This document shows positions 49,544-56,839 of a stretch of 56,839 bases of DNA, in pieces; the first letter of the stretch is position 1; each line of letters starts with the position of its first letter. Source of the stretch: Neolentinus lepideus HHB14362 ss-1 (Eukaryota; Basidiomycota; Agaricomycetes; Gloeophyllales; Gloeophyllaceae); NCBI GenBank assembly GCA_001632425.1, contig KV425633.1, forward strand, positions 40,780 through 97,618, given 5' to 3'. Under the pieces are notes generated by a model, which was not told where the DNA came from, did not search any database, and was given only the letters and a program-made list of their open reading frames with translations. The translations under genes were made by a program, and so were the position numbers.

Positions 49544-51018
49544 TTAGGCGATGAGTGGCGTACTTGTTGAATCGTCAGTGGGGTGTGGTGTCTCCTTTTT
49601 TGTCTGAGGCGTCAGCTCGAACTCGTCATGGTGCACCTGGAAAACAAAAGTATAAGCATCCTGATATCGATACCATGACTTTCTTACCGTTGCAACAGTG
49701 CTAATATGGATCCCACTGACAATGCCTTGACCCTCCCTTGCACGGTCCTTCCAGTCCGTGTCGGTGATAACTGGCCCAGAGCGGCTCGATGTGTCTGAAA
49801 TGCTGAGACGCGCGTTCAGCGTCGATAACAGAGAGTTCGTGTATAAGTTTGAGAGTGGGAGGTTGAAGATGAGGTGCACGGGTTGCGGCTGCACATTGAA
49901 GGGAAGATATTGACTCCGGTTTGCTACCAGAATGGGGGGTAACGCACCATGGCAAGATAGAGGATGAGGTCGATTATCGTCCATATGGCGGTAATCAAAC
50001 CTGTCTGGACCGTCACTGTGCGATTATCGGTGAGGGATTGGCAACGAGAGAAGATAAACACACATCTGATCAACCTGGTAATGAGGAGGTCCGTTTGGGC
50101 AAAGCCCGTACGGCTACCTCTCTGTACACGACAAGTAAGTTAAAGGTCCTCTGTGATTGCATGATATGTACCAGGTAAAGACAGAGCGTGCCTGTAATCA
50201 CGCAGTCGACGATGACCGCGGTCACGAGCCATACCACGATGGGAGCCTCGAGACCCCAGGTGTACCAACCTCCCTTGGGTTCGACGATTGTTCCCGCAAT
50301 GCCTGTAATACACGCACTCGCTGTGTAGACTGAGTATATGGAAAACGGAACAAGTAAGAGTATCATCGTACCGGCTGAAATAATGATCAATGCAATGATA
50401 CCACCAAAGAGCCACTTCGATCTTGTCATACAATATACACGCCAGGCGAAGAAAGATTGGACTGTCCCGGCGATGAAAGCCTAGTTACAGTGCGATTAAA
50501 GAAATAAATGCAGTGCTTATGACACAACGCACCATGAGTACAGGCCCTATACCTGTTTTCCAATTTGTCGCAGTCGCTGCTGCGACGTCGCCTACGAGAG
50601 GCTGAGTAACTGGTGCAAGGACTTAACAATTTCTGCGTACCGAAGGCAGTGATGGTTGCACCGTAGGTTGTGGTGATCCCGAATGCGGCGTTCAGACTGT
50701 CCAGGAGAAGCAAAACACATACCTGCGAAAACAATGCAAGTACTGAACTTATATGTGGCACAAGACTTACCATGCCTCGTATAGCTCGTCGCTCGCTGTG
50801 CGCCATATAAGATTCGCGTGAAATATTTGCCTTGGTAAAACGTTAAGACGCACGTCTTGAAGGTATTGAAATATGTGTAATATTGCACGACCGCGCATCC
50901 AAAGAGGAAGATATTGAACATCGTTCCTACTATGGTAGGACCCGTTCTGCACTTCTGTGTAAGCTCATCAATAGTACTGAAGTTTGCGGACGACTCACAC
51001 CAAGTCCATAGGGGCCAT
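49544..51018 (-). CDS. Multi-pass membrane protein, DUF6534-like
   Basis: This is an integral membrane protein of a basidiomycete family of unknown function, known from genome surveys as DUF6534-containing. The predicted start MAPMDL (51018) splices in phase to KCRTGPTIVGTMFNIFLFGC with VVQYYTYFNTFK, the typical first transmembrane pair. Further hydrophobic segments are LFGGIIALIIISAGTMILLL and APIVVWLVTAVIVDCVITGT then LCLYLV. The cytosolic tail has the family's conserved end, SQYLPFNVQPQPVHLIFNLP with LSNLYTNSLLSTLNAR, followed by an acidic, Thr-rich C-terminus ending TPLIA*. Seven short exons are likely. The topology suggests a receptor-like protein, but no ligand or partner is known. Confidence 0.78.
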
Positions 51019-51630
51019 CGTTTCCGGTTCCAGCAGATGCGACGGAATAAAAAGCTGAAGGAGCGTCAGTAAAGTTAGAAACGTGAACCCAACCCGCAGT
51101 AAAACACCAAGGTGGTGTATAAGTAGACCATCAAAAGACTGACTGGATGTGATACGAGGATGTCGGGCAAGAAGACTGTCCTCGTAGTGAGACTAGCCAC
51201 ATCGATCGTGACAGCTACCAGTGCTGACAGACTTCGAGAATTCCATTATCGACGTTTCCTGTCCATCACGCCAACAGACTTTGCAGACGACAGCAGTAGC
51301 CGCCCGGAGCCGCACTGTATTTGATTGCAATACCAAGGTAAAAGGAGTTGCACCGCCACACATCGCGGAGAGATTGATATCGAGGACTTGAATGGAAGAA
51401 TTTCTGACTGATCCACGTTTGGAAGCACTGTTCGAAAGACGCTTCCGCTTATGTCAGCCTGACCTTACCATAACGCCCTCGCAATGCTGCCAATATAAGA
51501 TTACAGTCAGGAGGGACATCGCACCAGACACGCTAACTCCAGCCTAGTGCCCTCTACCGCCTAGAACCCCCTTGTGTCTATTATCACAGGGCCGGACTGG
51601 CTAGACGAGGGGTGCATAGACTCTTAGCAC
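51019..51630. other. 5' flank of the DUF6534-like gene
   Basis: No gene is recognised. Short minus-strand frames (51246-51428) have no domain. Confidence 0.4.
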
Positions 51631-51635
51631 TTGAT

Positions 51636-52450
51636 TAGCCAGACTCAATTTTGGCTGATAGCCTCCAGCGGATAGCTTTTGAGCTCTTTCGGGGTCCCTG
51701 CCGAGCGGCGATCCCATATTCGATCTCACTGAAAGCTATCAGTCAGGCCAATTCTATCAGCTCGTCGAGGAGCAACTTTTCCAGCTAATAGCCCTCCTCA
51801 ATTTTGGCTGATAGCCTCCAGCTGATAGCTTTGCTGGAACCGCTGTGCCGACAAGATGCAGAACGGCACAGAGGTATCAGCCAGCTAAGAATTGAGCGCT
51901 GCAGCTGATACACCAGCTCGCAGATGCCTCTCGCGTTTCGGCTGTACCCGGCTATCAAGATGCTGTCAGACGCCAGATGCTCATTGGTCGATCAGAGAAC
52001 TCGCGTGTCATTTTCAAACTCCGCCCGCGTAAGTCGCAGGTATCAGCTGGAACAGCTGCCCTCTGGGTCGCTGATAGAATTGACCTGGCTGATAGCTTTT
52101 CGTGGCCTCCAGAGAGATTCAAACGAAGATCGCCGCTCGGCAGGGACCCCGAAAGAGCTCAAAAGTTATCAGCTGGAGGCTATCAGCTAGAATTGAGGTG
52201 GGCTAATACCTGCGACTTACGAGGGCGGAGTTTGAAAAAGACACGCGAGCTCTCTGATCGACCAATGAGCGTCCAATATCTGACAGCATCTTGATAGCCG
52301 GAGACAGCCGAGGGCATCTGTGTATCAGCTGCAGCGCTCAATTCTTAGCTGGCTGATACCTCAGTGCCGTTCCACATATTTTGTCGGCACAGCGGTTCCA
52401 GCAAAGCTATCAGCTGGTCCGAGGCTATCAGCCGAAATTGAGTTGGGCTA
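51636..52450. mobile_element. Foldback element, 815 bp, with TTGAT target-site duplication
   Basis: The ends are inverted repeats: TAGCCAGACTCAATTTTGG at 51636 and, reversed from 52450, TAGCCCAACTCAATTTCGG, continuing as GCTGATAGCCTC. Both sides are flanked by TTGAT (51631-51635 and 52451-52455). Internally, block A (about 51636-51784) recurs inverted at about 52046-52205, and block B (about 51785-52045) recurs inverted at about 52190-52450. The order is A-B-inverted A-inverted B. The motif AGCTGATAGC is scattered throughout. There is no transposase frame, so it is non-autonomous; I do not assign a superfamily. It lies between the divergent DUF6534-like and racemase genes. Confidence 0.82.
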
Positions 52451-52815
52451 TTGATACCGCAACACTTAGATTCACAGAACAATCTGAAGGCACCTGGAGA
52501 CTGCATGCATGCAAACTGGAGCAGTAGTCCAGGATCCGTGACTTGAGTTCGTGGCTCCTCGATTTGAAGATCCCCAGTTCCCGAACGAGCTTTTTTGTGG
52601 ATAGAAGTATTCTCCACAGCAAGATACTTATGACATCGATGCCTCGCAATGATTGAACTGTTGCACTATTGTGTTGCCGCCGGGACCGGCAAAACTTATT
52701 TCTCCGTCCGTTCCAGATCTCATAAACCCGCATAACCCGTACGTATAGCTGTACTATACTGACCTCTAACTGAACAACTTACTATAACAATATTGAGTGG
52801 TCATCGGTCAAAGTG

Positions 52816-54381
52816 ATGTCCACATCCAACGAACCCCCTTTGCATGGCTTGAGAGTAATTGAGGTACGTCAGAGCACTTCACTGCAATGTCCAACTAGTT
52901 CGAATCCTAAAGTTGTGTCAGTTTGCTGGCCTCGCACCAGGCCCCTATGCAGGTCTTGTCCTATCAGACTGGGGCGCTTCCGTCACCCGAATTGACCGCG
53001 TGGAACAACCCTCCTCGTCCGACCTGCTCTGCCGCGGAAAACGATCTTTGGCGATTAACCCGAAAGTACCGAGCGGGTTAGACGCGTTACGCAAACTGAT
53101 AGCCAAAGCGGATGTGTTGATCGACCCCTTTCGTCCAGGAGTGATGGAGAAGTTGGGTGTAGGGCCGGAGCAGTTTCTGGGAGAGGGTGGGACGAATCAG
53201 AAGCTGATCTATGCGAGGCTGGTCGGGTTAGTCATGCATACTTGCCGTCATCCTTGGAATCTCACTCATTTGTCGTAGATTTCCTCGAAAAGGTTTACTA
53301 TGTCTACAGGCACTTAAGGTCAAAGCTTTTAGCTAACGAGGCATGGGATGTGTAGGTCCATACAGCGCCATGGCAGGTGTGTGATTTATTATTCATAATG
53401 AAATGGAAATGCTCAATTGGTTTCAGGCCACGATATAAACTACGTAGCCCTCAGTGGGGTTCTTTCGGTAAGTTGAGCCAGAACCTCATGACGCTCTTAC
53501 TCATCGCCTGTTGTTCACACTTACTTCAGATGCTCCCTGGAACAGCCGAAAAACCATCTTTCCCACTGAACCTCCTCGCTGACTTTGCAGGTGGTGGTCT
53601 TCTCTGTGCCATGGGCATCCTTTTGGCCCTAATCGAGCGCGCTACAAGCGCTCGCGGGCAAGTACTCGACGTGGATATGGTATCCGGCACACGCTATATC
53701 TCCCTGTTTCCCCTTCTCCACAGTCTTGCTCCTTCGTCTCCTTATTTTCATGTATCACGAGGGGCAAACATTCTCGACGGCGGCGCGCCATTTTACGACG
53801 TCTACACGTGCGCCGATGGGAGATGGGTTTCAGTGGGATGTATTGAGCCGCAGTTTTTTACCTTATTCCTTGAGAAATTCCGAGAAGGACTCTGGGGTAA
53901 GGGTACCATTGGCGATGGAGGGGAAATTGCATGGCATCCGACGTCGGATATGCAGATGGACCGCGCTGAGTGGCCCAGGATCAAGGAGTACCTGACTAGC
54001 GGGTTCCGGAGGTATCCAAGAGATTACTGGGCTCAGGTGTTTCACGGTGAACTTTTCTTCCTCTCGTTAATGTACAGCGTATGTTGACTGCAGTGAACAG
54101 GAACGGACGCATGCGTCGTACCTGTTCTCACACCTTCCGAGGCTGCGACTCTTTGCGACTCTAATCCTTCATCTTCCAACCCTTGGAAGCCGCAACCACA
54201 GCCTCATCCAAATCTAAGTCGCACGCGGTCCTTGTATAATATGGATATACACGCCGAGCTCCTGCAGCCGGGACAGCATACTCGCGAAGTCTTGAGAGAA
54301 GCGGGTTTCAGCCAGGAAGAGATCACCAAGCTCGTGCGCGATGGCGCAGTAAGTCAGAGGTCTCCGAGAGCAAAGCTATAA
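52816..54381 (+). CDS. Alpha-methylacyl-CoA racemase / family III CoA-transferase
   Basis: The predicted enzyme epimerises 2-methylacyl-CoAs or transfers CoA, probably in branched-chain fatty-acid oxidation. Exon 1 (52816-52863) ends in LRVIE and exon 2 (from 52922) opens FAGLAPGPYAGLVLSDWGA. Two microexons (53279-53292, 14 nt; 53356-53376, 21 nt) link LVG to FPRK and GPYSAMAG in phase. GHDINYVALSG carries the racemase His, and LNLLADFAGGG the catalytic Asp. FYDVYTCADGRWVSVGCIEP and WAQVFHGTDACVVPVLTPSE are family-typical. Unspliced at the last GTAAGT, the protein ends SPRAKL*, a peroxisomal PTS1-like tripeptide. Splicing there would replace this end, with alternative frames reaching 54598. 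Confidence 0.88.
53279..53292 (+). other. 14-nt microexon of the racemase gene
   Basis: Bases 53279-53292 are bounded by TCGTAG and GTTTAC. They encode FPRK between LVG and GPYSAM, and are needed to keep the frame. Confidence 0.65.
53356..53376 (+). other. 21-nt microexon of the racemase gene
   Basis: Bases 53356-53376 are bounded by TGTAG and GTGTGT and encode PYSAMA plus split glycines. Together with the next exon they give the conserved GPYSAMAGHDINY motif. Confidence 0.7.
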
Positions 54382-55107
54382 GATATCAAATGATTGTATA
54401 GCGGAGAGATACGTAAATGAAGGCAGCATTCCATTTGATCAATAGGGAACCTCTGATGAGGATGCCATCTCTCCGACGACGCTCAGTAAAACAACCATGC
54501 GGGAATTAAGATGGGCAGCTCAAAGGAAACAGAGGTGGCGCAATAGGCTTTGGGAGTTGTTGTACTTAGTGGAGCTTCACGCCGGACCCGGAGGTTAAAG
54601 AGAATGGCTGGAGACTGGCATGTCTATGAACGGAGCGAGCAGTGAGCGAAAGAAGACCTGAAGCCAGTTTCCAGCTGCCACGCGAAGATGCGGAAATGGT
54701 TGACGGGAAGGTGTGTGTAAGGAGATTACTCCAAAAACAATTGGTTCGGGCGGTGCCCTGAGACCGGCGCCATGGTGCCCAAGAACGTCCAAGAGCCCAG
54801 AGAGATCAACGGCAACATCGCTGGGAGGTTTGAAATCCGGGATGCTCCTTTGGCCACACTGAAAGCGGTAAAAATGCGCGAAGGTGCGTTAAAAACGCCC
54901 AGTGCCGAAGTTAAGAGAACCTGAATATCGCCCTCCAGAAGACGCGGAATATACGGTAGAATGGTTCGATGTACAATATTACCACCATCGTGTATTCGTA
55001 TCATAGCATATAAAATGGTGCTCTCCGGCATCCAGTGTCGCGAAGTCGCCGAATTTTGGCTCCGAAGTCCCAAAGCGACCAAAGTATTTCCATGATGGAA
55101 GTGTATA
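54382..55107. other. Region between convergent genes; possible alternative racemase 3' exon
   Basis: After a possible acceptor (CAATAG at about 54442-54447), an open frame from GGAACCTCTGATGAGG runs to TAA at 54598 and could be an alternative last exon of the racemase gene. The remainder shows no gene; a minus-strand frame at 54726-55232 has no domain. Confidence 0.4.
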
Positions 55108-56640
55108 CTACAGGCGGATCTCCGGACAGTAGTTCGGGTCATACTTGACCTCCATGACCACTTTGCGCTCTTCAGATATGGTATACTGTATGACTTTGTC
55201 CCCATCCGTATCTGGACACCAGACAGTAACAAGCGCTTTCCGGAGTGGCGCGATTTTTGAGTTCCCTTTGGCTCGGGGCATCAACGCGCTGTAGATAAAT
55301 CGAGAGGCCACCTCGTCGCCCATAATTTCTAGCTCCAGCTCTTCCAGCTTGGGAACAGGCGGATTGCTATGCTGAAACCACTGTCCGCGAGCGAAGTCCT
55401 GTAAGAAGTCCTCTGAGGCACCGTCAAAGGGATCGCCGCCGCATCCTCGGATCTTCAGTTTCTTCAGATCGGGAGTTTCAGATAGAAGAAACCCATAGTC
55501 TTCTACGTCCCCCAAGCAGCAGCCTAGAGAATCAATTTCAAGAGACTCGAGGCGGCATCCGGAATTGGAGATCATCTCGGCAAAAGCGTCAGAATTGCCT
55601 AAGAATCCCCCGAGGGGTGCATGCAAAGCAAGATGGCGAAGCATGGGCAAATCAAGGCATGCGACAAGATCATCTAGGGACTGCATTTGTCGAGGTACCA
55701 TAGTGAACTCCGTCAGGTGTTCAAGGCACACCATATCGTGTAAGCCGTCTTCAGGATCACGAACCACTCGGGCGAAACTAAGAATGCATGTCTCGAGCCC
55801 GGAGAATTGTTCCAGGACGTCAAGGCATACTGAAATCGACGTGATTCCGAACAGGGGAAGCGAGGTCAATTGATTCCATTGGACCGACAGTTCTCCGAGA
55901 TTGTCAACGATTATCCAGGACGTAGCGAAACTCCGCAGTTCGGGCATGTCTACGAATGCCGCAACTGGATCAACGTTGGTAGGAGTGGAAGACGCAAGGG
56001 AATAGACTTCGAGTTTCTCTAACCGCGGCCATTTGAGCTTGTCGAGCTCATCTAGCGCAGACGTTGGCAGAGTCAGCACGAGGGCTCTGCAGCGGTCGCA
56101 GTATTTCTCTATAAGGGCGGGGAAAGGGCCGAAATTCCTGATGCCCTTGCAAATCTCTATATTAATGGATACAGAGAGATTGCCAGTCCTTCCCAGTCAC
56201 TGCTCCAGCAGCTCGGCTTTAGGTTTCAGCTGTGACTTCTTTTTGACCACGACCATGACGGTACGCCATAACCGAGAAGTAGAAAGTGCGACCTGCCTCC
56301 AATATGTCCACGACGGGACCAGTGGCATGGAGATGGAAACAGCAGGAATGAAGTCGTCATCAGGAAGGGAACGTGTGAATATGTCAGAGAGCAATTCGGC
56401 GGGAAGAGCTCGTAAAGGGGAAAGCACGGACATGCGGACTTCGATAGTTCGTCGCAGCGTATCCTTGTTAGCGCGACAGGCTTCAAGTTGATTCCTAAAG
56501 TATTCAATCTGTTTGTCTATCTTTCGAAGGGAAATAACGCGCTGAGCAATGTCTGCCGTGATGACACCCTTCTCTAAGTCAGAAGGCGGTCGATTGTTGC
56601 TGAGCAAGAGTTGTAATATGCTATCATCCGGATTGATTTC
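55108..56640 (-). pseudogene. F-box/LRR gene with an in-frame nonsense codon
   Basis: The N-terminal part has a coiled segment (LRKIDKQIEYFRNQLEACR) and an F-box (LSPLRALPAELLSDIFTRSL, then WRQVALSTSRLWRTV). The frame then hits TGA at 56199-56197 and continues in the same frame: LLEQ, stop, LGRTGNLSVSI. The intact paralogue at 47529 reads TWIDRSGQCPLSV at this place, so the stop replaces a conserved Trp (TGG to TGA). Downstream leucine-rich sequence is open to 55108 (LDELDKLKWPRLEKLEVYSL, WNQLTSLPLFGITS, TPDLKKLKIRGCGGDPF, VPKLEELELEIMG). The first exon lies in 56641-56839 or beyond the window; an acceptor is likely at about 56641. Confidence 0.8.
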
Positions 56641-56839
56641 AGCTGTGTTTGGGAATCAGCAACATAGTTCGAAGGCCACACGCAATAGGATAGACGGACT
56701 AGCAACTGAATCCTCAGCATTTTCTAGATGGTCCTTGGCCAATTTTTTAGGTTATAAGCGACCTTTGCGTAGACGTGAAGTTGTCTGTAGCACGACAATA
56801 AAAGCTCAGCTTAACACGTCTATCGGGACGATGCAAAGA
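56641..56839. other. Window edge, upstream of the broken F-box gene
   Basis: The first exon of the minus-strand F-box gene may be here. On the minus strand an ATG at about 56722 (MLRIQLL) precedes the acceptor, but no donor in the correct phase is clear. Confidence 0.3.

Noticed and set aside
52890..52915. GTTCGAATCC, resembling a tRNA T-loop
   Set aside because: It lies inside the first intron of the racemase gene, and no acceptor stem, D-loop or anticodon arm can be built around it.
54726..55232. Minus-strand frame downstream of the F-box gene stop
   Set aside because: It overlaps the end of the F-box frame in another frame and shows no domain; it is most likely 3' flank.

Overview
The window is eukaryotic nuclear DNA from a filamentous basidiomycete, most likely an agaricomycete mushroom or wood-decay fungus. 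The evidence is short introns (about 45-70 bp) with GT-AG ends in nearly every gene, compact gene spacing, and families typical of Agaricomycetes: fungal-type FunK1 kinases, F-box/LRR proteins, a DUF6534-type membrane protein and a G1 (eqolisin) glutamic peptidase. Gene identities come from reading motifs by eye; no database search was possible. Exon boundaries are given where splice sites and reading phase agree.

The left part (1-23.4 kb) is accessory and gene-poor. It starts with one intact FunK1 kinase (927-3762, minus). It then holds a graveyard of at least five broken FunK1 copies in duplicated blocks (4860-6930 and 13495-15680, plus a minus-strand piece at 15754-16092). Within it are a small TA-flanked MITE-like element (7221-7486) and a secreted glutamic peptidase gene (9026-9931, minus). 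From 16.8 to 21.3 kb lies a three-member family of small secreted proteins that I do not recognise. All three copies share a 109-nt second exon. Copy A looks intact, copy B is clearly dead and copy C is probably frameshifted. An ankyrin/MYND-finger protein (19016-20091) sits between copies B and C. A FAD monooxygenase gene follows at 23413-24772.

The middle (25.4-47 kb) is conserved housekeeping sequence: a RIX7/NVL-type AAA ATPase of ribosome biogenesis (minus), a dead F-box gene, the HOPS/CORVET subunit VPS39, a SANT-like nuclear protein, a large ankyrin-repeat protein (minus), a 405-base assembly gap, the mRNA export receptor MEX67 (minus), and a divergently transcribed AT-hook/Myb regulator.

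The right end (47.5-56.8 kb) holds an F-box/LRR gene, a DUF6534-like membrane protein (minus), an 815-bp foldback element with a 5-bp target-site duplication, an alpha-methylacyl-CoA racemase family gene, and a second dead F-box gene (minus). The racemase gene has two microexons and a possible splice-controlled peroxisomal signal. The observations most worth following are the tandem secreted-protein family, the permuted FunK1 array, the foldback element and the racemase C-terminal switch.
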